Origin: Cryomorpha sp963748925
GTDB lineage: Bacteria > Bacteroidota > Bacteroidia > Flavobacteriales_D > Cryomorphaceae
DNA length: 64,000 bases
NCBI GenBank assembly: GCA_963748925.1
Contig: CAVVKG010000001.1
Coordinates: forward strand, 558,001 to 622,000
Direction: 5' to 3'
Part shown: piece after piece, positions 45,109 to 54,643 of the stretch
Position numbering within the stretch: position 1 is the first letter of the stretch
Layout of the letters: the number at the start of each line of letters is the position of its first letter
Translations under genes and position numbers: made by a program
The notes under the pieces: generated by a model
Database searches by the model: none
What the model saw: only the letters and a program-made list of their open reading frames with translations
Told to the model about the DNA's origin: nothing

Positions 45109-48006
45109 ATGAACTGGGCCAAGCTGGAAGAGAAACTATCGGGCGAATTATCACTCAACCGTGTATCGCAAATAGCCTACAGTACAGATGCTTCTGTTTA
45201 CAGAAAAATTCCATTAGGAGTTGTACATCCAAGGAACTCCAATGATATACAGGAAATAGTTCGTTTCGCTATTGCTAACAATATATTGCTGATTCCCAGA
45301 GCTGCAGGCACATCTCTTGCTGGTCAATGTGTGGGCGACGGACTTGTAGTGGATGTTTCCAGACATTTCAATTCTATTCTAGAATTAAATCTCGATGAAG
45401 AATGGGTAGAAGTAGAGCCGGGAGTAATTCGCGATGAATTAAACCGATTTCTAAAGCCGCATGGTTATTTTTTCGGACCCAATACTTCAACAGCCAGCCG
45501 CTGTATGATGGGAGGGATGCTTGGTAATAATTCGTCAGGCACCACTTCAATTAAGTATGGGGTAACGAGAGATAAAGTTTTGCAGGTTGATGCCGTGTTG
45601 AGCGACGGAAGTACAGCCATCTTCAAGGAGATTTCTGATGCTGAACTTAAAAATTTACATTTAGAAAACGATACGGTAAATCGTATTTACAGTGATACCA
45701 TTGAGTTGCTTTCACCAGCCGACGTGAGAGATGAAATAGTATCCGGTTTCCCTGAAAGGGACATCCATCGAAGAAATACAGGCTATGCTTTAGATGAGTT
45801 AATTAATTCGGTGCCATTTGTTCAGGATGGTCCCGGTCTTAATTTGTGCAAACTTTTAGCGGGATCGGAGGGTACGTTGTGTTTGACCACAAAAATTAGA
45901 TTTCGCATTGATAAGCTTCCTCCAGAAAATGAAGCAGTAATTTGTGCACATTTCGATTCGGTAGATGAAGCGATGAAGGCTACAGTTGTTGTTATGACTT
46001 TTGAACCTTATGCCTGCGAGCTTATGGATAAAACCATACTCGATTTAACAAAAGGAAATATTGAACAGGCAGAAAATCGATTTTTTGTAGAAGGTGACCC
46101 TGGAGCTATTTTATCTATTGAAGTACGACAAAACTCTGAAAGCGAACTCGAAAATGAGGTTAATGAGATCATAAGAACGCTTCAGGAAAGCGGTTATGGA
46201 TATACTTACCCAGTGGTAAGACCACCTGAAACTACAATGGTATGGGATCTCAGGGCTGCAGGCCTAGGGGTGCTCAGCAATATGCCGGGCGATGCAAAAC
46301 CGCTGGCATTTGTAGAAGATACTGCGGTTTCGCTTCAAAAGCTGCCAGCTTATATTTCTGATTTTGCAGAGTTAATGAAAGACCATAAGCAAAAAGCTGT
46401 TTATTATGCTCATGCAGGTGCAGGAGAACTTCATCTTAGACCTGTACTTGATCTTAAAACAAGTGTAGGGAGAAAGAATTTTCGTTCAATTGGGGAAGCA
46501 AGTGCCAGGTTGATAAAGAAGTACAATGGGTCCTTAAGTGGCGAACATGGCGATGGCAGAGTTCGCGCTGAATTTATTGAAATGGTGGTTGGAGCAAAGA
46601 ATTACGCTCTTTTTAAAGAGATTAAGAAAATCTGGGATCCGAATAATTTGTTTAATCCCGGAAAGATTGTTTTTCCTGAGAAGATGGATTCCGACTTTCG
46701 ATACCAGGAAAACCAAAAACCTTTTACCTGGCCTACTTTTTTGCACTTTAGTGACTCAGAAAATATGCTTTCGGAAGCTGAAAGATGCAATGGGTCTGGA
46801 GATTGCAGAAAGCCCGCCGCATCTGGAGCTGCAATGTGCCCAAGCTATCAGGCCACCCGCAATGAGTTAGATTCTACCAGGGCCAGAGCTAATATTCTCC
46901 GAGAGGTACTTACAAATCCAGATAATCCCGCGTATCCGCTAGATTCAGAGGAGGTGAAAGAAGTTTTGGATCTCTGCCTTAGCTGTAAGACCTGCAAGCG
47001 AGAATGCCCCAGCAGTGTTGATATGGCAGCATTGAAAGCCGAAGCCATGTATCAATATCAACGAAGAAACGGAGTGAGTAAAAGAACTCGGTTTTTTGGT
47101 GAGTTTCATACTTCTGCTTCGCTGGCCTCTACCTTTTCAGCATTGGTTAATCCATTCCTGAAATTGAAATTTATCGACAGACAAGTCAAAAAATATTTTT
47201 CAATTGCGCAAGGAAGAACAATCCCACCGTTTTCGGTAAAACGGGCATCGAAGCTGGTAAAAAGCAATTCAAAAAACGAACTGCCCGATCTGGTTCTTTA
47301 TATCGATGAATTTACCGAGTTTCAAGATGCCAAAATAGCTCAAGATGCCGGTAAACTGCTTACTGATCTTAATTTTAAATATCATGTAGTTTATGCTCCA
47401 TCAGGTAGAGCGGCCATTTCAAAATCTCTTTTACCGCTTGCGCGGAAATGTGCGCATGAAGCAATCGATCAATTTGAAAAGTACCTCGAAGCGGGCACTC
47501 CAATTGTTGGTTTAGAGCCATCCGGAATACTTGGCTTCAGAGATGACTTTATAAAACTAGTAGAGCCTGAAATGCGCGAAAAGGCAAAGAGTCTTGCTCA
47601 ACACGCACTTACCTTTGAAGAGTATCTATACCGTCAGATTGAATCGGGCAGAGTTAGCTCAAACAGCTTTACAACTAAATCTGAAGACGTACATATTCAT
47701 CTTCATTGCCATCAAAAAGCAATGTCGCACATTAAGTACAGCAAGAGAATCCTTAGCTTACCAAGCAATTATAAAGTTAGGGCAATTCCTTCAGGATGTT
47801 GCGGTATGGCTGGAAGTTTTGGATATGAGAAAGAGCATTTTGAATTAAGCAACCAAATAGGAGAATTGGTACTTTATCCGCATATAAGGGCAAATAAGGA
47901 AGCAATTATTGCCGCTGCTGGTACTAGCTGCAGGCATCAGGTAAAAGATGGGGTGGGAGCAATTGCTCTGCACCCTGCCACAATTTTACTAAATGCTCTC
48001 AAATAA
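45109..48006 (+). CDS. FAD-linked oxidase with C-terminal Fe-S and CCG domains (D-lactate dehydrogenase-like)
   Basis: This is a large oxidoreductase of about 965 residues. The N-terminal VAO-type FAD-binding domain shows PRAAGTSLAGQCVGDG and GGMLGNNSSGTTSIKYG; FAD-oxidase C covers about 270-510 (SGEHGDGRVRAEF). A ferredoxin-like segment follows with a CLSCKTCKRECPSSVDM cluster, of which the first cluster CNGSGDCRK is atypical. CCG-type repeats near the end have HLHCHQKAMSH and IPSGCCGMAGSFGYE. The architecture fits bacterial FAD/Fe-S D-lactate or glycolate dehydrogenases (Dld/GlcD-GlcF fusions) that feed electrons to quinones; the substrate is inferred only. Confidence 0.9.
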   Translation: MNWAKLEEKLSGELSLNRVSQIAYSTDASVYRKIPLGVVHPRNSNDIQEIVRFAIANNILLIPRAAGTSLAGQCVGDGLVVDVSRHFNSILELNLDEEWVEVEPGVIRDELNRFLKPHGYFFGPNTSTASRCMMGGMLGNNSSGTTSIKYGVTRDKVLQVDAVLSDGSTAIFKEISDAELKNLHLENDTVNRIYSDTIELLSPADVRDEIVSGFPERDIHRRNTGYALDELINSVPFVQDGPGLNLCKLLAGSEGTLCLTTKIRFRIDKLPPENEAVICAHFDSVDEAMKATVVVMTFEPYACELMDKTILDLTKGNIEQAENRFFVEGDPGAILSIEVRQNSESELENEVNEIIRTLQESGYGYTYPVVRPPETTMVWDLRAAGLGVLSNMPGDAKPLAFVEDTAVSLQKLPAYISDFAELMKDHKQKAVYYAHAGAGELHLRPVLDLKTSVGRKNFRSIGEASARLIKKYNGSLSGEHGDGRVRAEFIEMVVGAKNYALFKEIKKIWDPNNLFNPGKIVFPEKMDSDFRYQENQKPFTWPTFLHFSDSENMLSEAERCNGSGDCRKPAASGAAMCPSYQATRNELDSTRARANILREVLTNPDNPAYPLDSEEVKEVLDLCLSCKTCKRECPSSVDMAALKAEAMYQYQRRNGVSKRTRFFGEFHTSASLASTFSALVNPFLKLKFIDRQVKKYFSIAQGRTIPPFSVKRASKLVKSNSKNELPDLVLYIDEFTEFQDAKIAQDAGKLLTDLNFKYHVVYAPSGRAAISKSLLPLARKCAHEAIDQFEKYLEAGTPIVGLEPSGILGFRDDFIKLVEPEMREKAKSLAQHALTFEEYLYRQIESGRVSSNSFTTKSEDVHIHLHCHQKAMSHIKYSKRILSLPSNYKVRAIPSGCCGMAGSFGYEKEHFELSNQIGELVLYPHIRANKEAIIAAAGTSCRHQVKDGVGAIALHPATILLNALK

Positions 48007-48042
48007 AAAAACCCTTTTCACTCTTGATGAAAAGGGTTTTTT
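48005..48042. terminator. Bidirectional terminator
   Basis: CCCTTTTCA (48012-48020) pairs with TGAAAAGGG (48028-48036) around a 7-nt loop, flanked by A-run and T-run. It serves the dehydrogenase on the plus strand and the GCTDP-module gene on the minus strand. Confidence 0.85.
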
Positions 48043-48058
48043 GAAAGATTAGAAAATA

Positions 48059-51000
48059 CTATTTTGAAATTATGAATCGTTTGGATTGAGAAAAATTTGA
48101 TGCACTCAATCTAAGTACATATATGCCTGATGGCAAACTATTTACATCAATTGAATGATTAACCTCTCCGACAGTTGCACCTAGTTGTTTTTGGATCACA
48201 ATCTTGCCCGTAATGTCCATGACTTCAAGGATTTGACTTTCATTAGCGAGATTTTCATATTGAATGTTCAAATGATTAGCTGTTGGATTCGGCCAAACAG
48301 ACAGACTACTGATTAATTCTGTTTCTTCAACTCCAAGAACAGTGTTCTCATTAATAATATTGATTGTAAATCCACTGCCAGCGCCAAATCCTGATCCTCC
48401 AACCATTGCACCTGATAATTCTACGCAATATGTAATTGAACATGTACTGCTATCCCCAGAAGCAAATGATGCAGTTACACAGAGTGTAAATGGTCCATCG
48501 CCGTTGTACTGATGGGAAGGGAATAATTCGGTGCTTGTTGTTCCATCACCAAAGTCCCATAATACTTCGGTTGCAGCTAAAATGTTCTGAGTTGGAATAA
48601 TCCAAATGATCTCATCACCAGTTGAGTCTGGAACGACTAAGAAGTCAATACTGCAGTCAAATTGGTAAGTACAGGAACCGTCATCTACCGTTGCACTCGG
48701 ATTGTAATTAATAGCAGAAGGATCTGTACATCCATAAACTACATTTGTCGAGTCACAACCGACACCAATTGAGAATGTTCCAGATTCAAAGGCGGTAACA
48801 ATTCCGCCGTCAACTATTTGATTATCAATAAAAACCGTATAATAAACCTGATAAATTGAATCGTTTGTTCCAAAGAAAAGCTCATAACACCCGTCTTCCA
48901 GACATTGATTAATTTCTAAATCTGAACCAAGGTAGCTACCACCATTAAAATATCCGTTATCAGAAGACAATAGCCAATCACCTTCAAAACTACTGCTGCC
49001 GTCAAGCTGAATAGTAACTTCAGTGCAGGTGGTTTGATATTCACACGATCCGTCATCTTCTGTTGCCAGAGGATTGTAGTTAATGGCTTCCGGATCGGTA
49101 CATCCATAAACTATATTTGTCGAGTCACAACCGACACCAATTGAAAATGTTCCAGATTCCGAAGCGGTAACAATTCCGCCGTCAACTATTTGATTCTCGA
49201 TAAACACCGTATAATAAACCTCATAAATTGAATCGTTTGTTCCAAAGAAGAGTTCATAGCAACCATCTTCCAGACATTGATTAATTTCTAAATCTGAACC
49301 AAGGTAGCTTCCACCATTAAAATATCCGTTATCAGAAGACAATAACCAATCACCTTCAAAACTACTGCTGCCGTCAAGCTGAATAGTAACTTCAGTGCAA
49401 CTCGTTTCATATTCACACGATCCGTCATCTTCTGTTGCCAGAGGATTGTAATTAATTGCTAGTGGATCTGTGCACCCAAGAACTTCTTGAGCACAAGTCG
49501 TATCAACAGTAAAGTCAAGATAACAAGTTCCATTATCTCCATTCCAGCCATCAACTAGCAAGAGATAAGTCGTGTTTTCAGCTAGCTCGCCGCATTCAAA
49601 ATCGAATCTCGACATCAAGCCTTGACCACCATTTCCATCGCAGAATATCATCTCCCCGCCGCAGGTTTCGAATATTCCAAATTGAGTATCCGTTAATGTA
49701 TTGGTCCCATCATACAATGCTTCGATCTGGATGCTTGCAGGTACATTTGGAGTTGTAAATGTGTACCAAACACTAGTCTGTTCGCCTTCTCCCTGGCCAA
49801 AGCCCCAACACTCTCCCCATATATTTTCATTCTGGATGGCGTTTGTGTTATCCAGGAGTATGGTTCCCGGCAGGAGAGGGGTTGCGTCTTCACAAAGGTC
49901 ATTTTCTGCATAGGTAAAATATTCGCAGCTACCATCGTCTTCAGTTGCATTCGGGTTATAATTTATGGCTTGAGGATCAGTGCAGCCATAAATCACTGGC
50001 TCGCAGCCCACCTCATTAATTCCAAATGACACTAAGCCATAAGAACCGGACTGTAAGGTTCCTGAGGCAATGATTTCCCCATTATTCAGAATTTCATAGG
50101 TTGCTCCATTCCAGCCGTCACCGTAGCTATCAAGCATTTCAAAAGTATAACAACCATCTTCTAAGCAATAGTTTGAAATGTAACTTTGCTGACTTTCATA
50201 GTCGCTTCCGCTTGCTACCACCAAATTGTTTTGCAATAGATTCCATGATATTTCATAACCCCATGCTTGTGTACTTATAGCAATGGATATGTCATTTAAT
50301 TCACAATCTGTTTCATATTCACATGACCCGTCGTTCTCAGTGGCATTCGGGTTGTAATTTATTGCGTCGGGGTCAGTACATCCATAAATCAATTGTGTTG
50401 AATCACAACTTCTCGACCGATTCCGAAAATTCCGAATTTCCTGTACTAAATTACACCACCACTAACTATAGTATCACCAAGAAGAACAGTATACAACCAG
50501 GCTTTAAAGAATCTAACATATTGATGAATAATTCCAATGAATAACATCCGTTGGAAGACATTCCGTAATTGATATCAGAGCCACTCCCAGGTAAATTCCA
50601 TCGTGAGCAAAACCTTATCCGAGTATATCAACCAATGTTGGTCTGAATTGGAAGGACTATCGAGCATAACGGTACACGTCGGCGCAGGTAGCTTCATATT
50701 CGCAAGAATCATCATCCTCCGTTGCACTTGGGTTATAGTTTGTAGCTGCAGGATCTGTACAGCCAAGAATTACTTCAGTTGAATCACTACAGTAAAATAA
50801 GTCTAATGGTATATCTACGACGTTTGGAAACATATCCGCAGTAAACGTATTGTAGACGTACTGACTATCGCAGTCAAGAAAAGAGGTTTGAATCAATTCA
50901 AATTCGGAAGACTCAGGTAAGGATACGAAAATCGTTTCAAAACTACCGTCTGTAGAGGTAACCATAGAAGCGATAGCAAATTCATTCGTATTGGTGGTGA

Positions 51001-51133
51001 TAGATACATCAACCACTACAGGATAATCAGGAGCATTTTCCATAAATCCAAATAGATAGACTCCATTACCGTTTTGAGCAAAGGAGGCGAGACTTATGAA
51101 AAGCGAGACAAAAAGAGAGAAAATTAATTTCAT
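48059..51133 (-). CDS. T9SS-secreted GCTDP-module protein with type A sorting domain (cluster of frame breaks)
   Basis: This reads as one secreted protein of about 1020 residues: a signal peptide (MKLIFSLFVSLFISLASFA) at 51133, a first domain, then six copies of a GCTDPxAINYNPxATxDDGSC motif separating beta-sandwich modules. A PKD-like part (LWDFGDGTTSTELFPSHQYN) precedes the end, which is a T9SS type A domain with WPNPTANHLNIQY, VMDITGKIV and PSGIYVLRL. Between about 50392 and 50690 the frame changes at least five times, although residues of a broken module can still be read in the different frames; the flanks are intact. I infer assembly trouble in repetitive DNA, or true decay. Two modules are 372-bp tandem near-duplicates. 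Confidence 0.78.
48727..49470. repeat. Tandem duplication of a 372-bp coding module
   Basis: Segments starting at 48727 and at 49099 are nearly identical over about 360 bp and encode the same 124-residue module, with only a few substitutions. The repeat period is 372 bp, a multiple of three, so the copies are in frame. The high nucleotide identity indicates a recent duplication or gene conversion. Confidence 0.8.
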
Positions 51134-51253
51134 AACTGAAAGGTTAAGATGATTTGATTATTGTTATTAAATTGACTAAAACAATTTTAATAAGTTGCTT
51201 GATTCAAAAAATTATTATCCTTTTTTAGTATTATCAAATAGAGAATGGAAAAT

Positions 51254-51290
51254 AAAAAAAAGGAGATATCGAAATACGATACTCCTTTTA
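51254..51290 (-). terminator. Terminator after the M43 peptidase gene
   Basis: AAAAGGAG (51258-51265) pairs with CTCCTTTT (51282-51289), with an inner TATCG/CGATA stem; on the minus strand a T-run follows (51260-51254). Confidence 0.65.
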
Positions 51291-51354
51291 TCAAATTGAT
51301 TATTAGATTAATATGCTAATCTATTCTGTCCGAAATATAATTAAATAACACTAA

Positions 51355-53346
51355 TTATTTCAAAATGGTAACATATCCATTTTCGGTTTGTACTTCAAGA
51401 CTTTCATTGCGACTTTCACCCCATCGGTAAGTTATCCTGTAAAAATAAATACCCGCTTCTACGTAATATCCTTCCAGACCTCCGTTCCAGCGGATATCCA
51501 AATCATTGCTTTCAAATATTAGCTGTCCCCAACGGGTAAATATCTGAAGATTATAATCTGAAATAGGACAGGATGGAACAACTGTAAGCAAATCATTAAG
51601 TCCGTCTCCATCCGGAGTCATCGCATTTGGAATATAAACGTCACAAGGACAATCATCACCAATATTCAGGTATGAGATTCCAACTTTAAACTCTTGTTCC
51701 AGCTGGCAACCTCGACTGTCTTCAACAGATAACAAATAGGTGCCAGGGCTTAAATTGTCATAATAGCCATTATTGGTTCGATTTCCATTGTCGAGTTGCC
51801 AATCTATTGGCTCTAATCCATTACTCAACTCAACTCTAATATGTCCATTATCGAATAGTGGGCAATTAACCGGTTGGACAGATCGCACGATAAAATTCAG
51901 ATCGCTGTCATCACCTATTTCCACTTCGATTGATGAAGAGCAGCCAGTAGACGTTTGCGCCGTTACCACATAGGTTCCGCGACTCAAATTATCGAAAAAA
52001 TTCGTGTCCTGAAGACTTGTTAGTCCTTCTATTTTATACTGAAAATCCGTGTCGTAATTTACTTTAACAGATAAGGAACCTGAGTTGTCGCCACAAAACG
52101 AATTTTTAGTGGTTAAAACTTCCATCGTAGGAGTTTCGCGCTCTAATTCAACGGACTCTGTGAATTCGCAACCTTGTTGATCAGTTACAAAAACAGAATA
52201 ACTGCCCTGAGGTAGATTATTAAAATTCCCATTGTTTGAATTGGTTTCTCCGCCTGTAATGGAATATATGTAAGGTTCCGTTCCCCCGCTGGCGGCTAAC
52301 AATATACTCCCGTCATTCCCAGGGCAAGACTCATCTGTGCTAGCGAGGTCTACTTCAAACTGAACACAAGCAGCATCCTCGCATTTAATGGTGGCGCTGT
52401 TGAGTAAATTATCTAGAGATGTGTTTACATAAGCCTCAATATTCTCTACCTGCTCTTGTGAAAACATGTACAAGCACGCATCATCACAATAATCCATGTA
52501 GGATGGCCAAAGTATTGGATCGACACAATTAACCAGTTCCTCTCCAACAGCATAGCACCCATAAGTTGGAGCGTTTGTAATGGGTGTGTCATCAATATCG
52601 TCTCCATCCACAGCGCAATCAGGGTTATCAAATGGATGACTTAGTGATAAGTAATGACCAACCTCATGCGTAATTGTTCTGCCAAGATTGTATTGTCCGC
52701 TTATGGTATTGCCTCCACAGCTAACAGATCCAAAATAAGTGATTCCACAAACGACCCCGTCACCATTTCCATTTCCTCCAAGAGGCGAATAGCCTAATGG
52801 ATTACCCATATCACGAACAAAAAAGTTTACATATCCAGACCACATTGGCAAATTATCTGTGCTACCGTCAGTATCATTCAATGTTACAGCCCATTCTCCT
52901 TCAGCAATTCCCGATCCGTTTGGATGATTGAGCGTAGCCAAACAAAACTGTACACACGATTCACCGTTTTGAATTTGGGGCCATCTCATTGGCCGCCCTT
53001 CTTCCCATTTATCTATATCAGGATTGGTTCCTCCAAAATCCTGATTTAGTGTTTCAACCTGACTTAAAGCCATATCAACAGCGCAAGCATAATCAATTCC
53101 CACGTCTTGAAAATGAACGGCAACAGGCAGGTATAGTATTTCATCACAGTCAGCCTTCGCTAAGTCGTTGTGATCCTTCAGGTATCGCTTAACTTTACTC
53201 ACCTTTTCCGCATATTGAGCAGCATAGGCAGAATCTTGCATTAAAATAGCGTGACGCTCATCTGTACCACATCTTTCTACCAGGTTTTGACCCATAGATG
53301 CCGTGGCAGTAAGTAAGAAGAGTAGTGGGGTAAAAAATTTTCTCAT
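51355..53346 (-). CDS. T9SS-secreted M43 (cytophagalysin-like) metalloprotease with Ig-like modules
   Basis: This is a 663-residue secreted protein. The signal peptide is at 1-19 and the prodomain has RCGTDERH. The M43 zinc peptidase domain (about 60-315) carries HEVGHYLSLSH (His227, Glu228, His231, His237) and a Met-turn around YMDYCDD (Met284), so the active site is intact. Two to three SprB-like repeats follow (SCPGNDGSILLAASGGTEPYIY, then the SFCGDNSGSLSV and CPLFDNGHIRVEL segments). The type B CHU_C sorting domain ends it (IPNAMTPDGDGLNDLL, FTRWGQLIF). It should be released or anchored at the surface via T9SS. It lies upstream of the GCTDP gene in the same direction. Confidence 0.9.
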   Translation of the reverse strand: MRKFFTPLLFLLTATASMGQNLVERCGTDERHAILMQDSAYAAQYAEKVSKVKRYLKDHNDLAKADCDEILYLPVAVHFQDVGIDYACAVDMALSQVETLNQDFGGTNPDIDKWEEGRPMRWPQIQNGESCVQFCLATLNHPNGSGIAEGEWAVTLNDTDGSTDNLPMWSGYVNFFVRDMGNPLGYSPLGGNGNGDGVVCGITYFGSVSCGGNTISGQYNLGRTITHEVGHYLSLSHPFDNPDCAVDGDDIDDTPITNAPTYGCYAVGEELVNCVDPILWPSYMDYCDDACLYMFSQEQVENIEAYVNTSLDNLLNSATIKCEDAACVQFEVDLASTDESCPGNDGSILLAASGGTEPYIYSITGGETNSNNGNFNNLPQGSYSVFVTDQQGCEFTESVELERETPTMEVLTTKNSFCGDNSGSLSVKVNYDTDFQYKIEGLTSLQDTNFFDNLSRGTYVVTAQTSTGCSSSIEVEIGDDSDLNFIVRSVQPVNCPLFDNGHIRVELSNGLEPIDWQLDNGNRTNNGYYDNLSPGTYLLSVEDSRGCQLEQEFKVGISYLNIGDDCPCDVYIPNAMTPDGDGLNDLLTVVPSCPISDYNLQIFTRWGQLIFESNDLDIRWNGGLEGYYVEAGIYFYRITYRWGESRNESLEVQTENGYVTILK

Positions 53347-53560
53347 TTTTATGGTTTACACGAAACTCTACTACTTTGGTTTTAAGTTCGTTGAAATTTC
53401 GCTTCTAGTTTTAACCTTGCAGGGGTTTATTAAGCACTAACTAGCAATTGACGTTACACAACTAAAATAGATGTACAAAATTCTCGTTTTATTTGAGGTT
53501 GCAAAAATATTTAGAATTAAGAAGAAATTCAAGCTCTAATAAACTTTGAGTATCAATAAT

Positions 53561-54616
53561 TCATTGAACTTTAAGAACCGAGCAATTCTTACCAAATTCG
53601 GCTTTTTCAAAATGTAAATTGGCTGGGTCTGTCATTATATCATCATCAACAATAAAACGATATAGATAGGTGCCGTGATTTAAAAATATCGGGAATGTCC
53701 ACACCCCGTTTTCTTTTACCATCTTATAGTTTCTCGAATTCCATTCTGTAAAAGTTCCAGTCACAATCACTTCATTGGCTGAGTCATAACCTTCAAGCCT
53801 GAAAATGTGATTAGGTTTAATACAAACCACACTATTCGTTCCTTCTTCGCGCTCTATTGTATATGGGTTATTTGGATCTCTGAGCCATTCGTTCTCTACA
53901 ATAAATTTGTATTCATATATACCAGGCGACAGAGCATATTGTAATTCCCATCCGCTGGGGGTTTTGTTCATCTGCAGTTCAGTATAGTTCCAGAGGTTAA
54001 AATTTCCGGCAAGTTTGACCTCATTGGCATCCAGGTGGCCGTAAAGCTTAAAGCTGCTTGTTTCGCCAATAGAAATGTAGGAATTGTAATTTCCTGACCC
54101 ATCCGGTCGAAGTATTGGGTTAGAAGGATCTGTAATCCACTCACCATCAACAATATATTTATAGGCGTAAGTGCCGTCAGGTAGATAGATGGACCTGCTC
54201 CAAATTTCCCCTTGCTTTTCTAATTCTAAACCTTTGTTATTCCATTCATTAAAATTACCCGCTAGAAAGACTTTTTTCGCTTCGTTGTAATCATCTAATT
54301 CAAACTTAAAGTTATAAATGAAAATTACTGAATGGTTTCCAAATTCAGAATTACATCCTTTGAGAAGGTTAACTCTGTCGAGCATTTCCTTCCCATCGAC
54401 CAGGAATTTATAAATGTATTTTCCGGGACTTAACGACAGTGAAACCGACCAATCTTTCTTACCCCTTTTCATGGAAATGTGTTTTTTCTTGAGCCCATCG
54501 AAATTCCCTACAATCTCAACGGTTTTAGCCTTAAGGTGATCAGATAAGTAAAAGGAGGTTTTACCAGGTTCGAAATTTTGGTGAGGAGTGTTTTTAAATT
54601 GGTTTATACCATACAT
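53561..54616 (-). CDS. Four tandem CBM48/AMPK-beta-like glycogen-binding modules
   Basis: This is a 351-residue protein made only of four related beta-sandwich modules: about 20-100, 103-184, 187-267 and 270-351. Each has a GNFxxW-type strand, a G-x-Y-x-Y-K-F/Y-x-V core and a DP-x-NP turn, as in the glycogen-binding domain of AMPK-beta and CBM48. Modules 2 and 3 keep both expected sugar-contacting tryptophans (Trp125/Trp160 and Trp209/Trp244), module 4 only the first (Trp292), and module 1 neither. No catalytic domain and no signal peptide are visible, so it is probably cytosolic. The gene lies 27 bp after an aldehyde dehydrogenase gene in the same direction. Function is unknown; polysaccharide binding is inferred. 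Confidence 0.85.
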   Translation of the reverse strand: MYGINQFKNTPHQNFEPGKTSFYLSDHLKAKTVEIVGNFDGLKKKHISMKRGKKDWSVSLSLSPGKYIYKFLVDGKEMLDRVNLLKGCNSEFGNHSVIFIYNFKFELDDYNEAKKVFLAGNFNEWNNKGLELEKQGEIWSRSIYLPDGTYAYKYIVDGEWITDPSNPILRPDGSGNYNSYISIGETSSFKLYGHLDANEVKLAGNFNLWNYTELQMNKTPSGWELQYALSPGIYEYKFIVENEWLRDPNNPYTIEREEGTNSVVCIKPNHIFRLEGYDSANEVIVTGTFTEWNSRNYKMVKENGVWTFPIFLNHGTYLYRFIVDDDIMTDPANLHFEKAEFGKNCSVLKVQ

Positions 54617-54643
54617 ATCTTGTACTGTGATTAAGGTTTATTT

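Noticed and set aside
50575..50766. Short separate gene between the two parts of the GCTDP protein
   Set aside because: Its last half reads as a piece of the broken module (VMLDSPSNSDQHW) and its first half is out of frame with the genuine GCTDP motif, so it is a fragment of the frame-broken gene and not a gene.
48059..51133. The regular repeats could suggest a CRISPR or satellite array
   Set aside because: The repeats are in-frame protein modules with conserved Cys and Asp and a 372-bp period; there are no short direct repeats with unique spacers.
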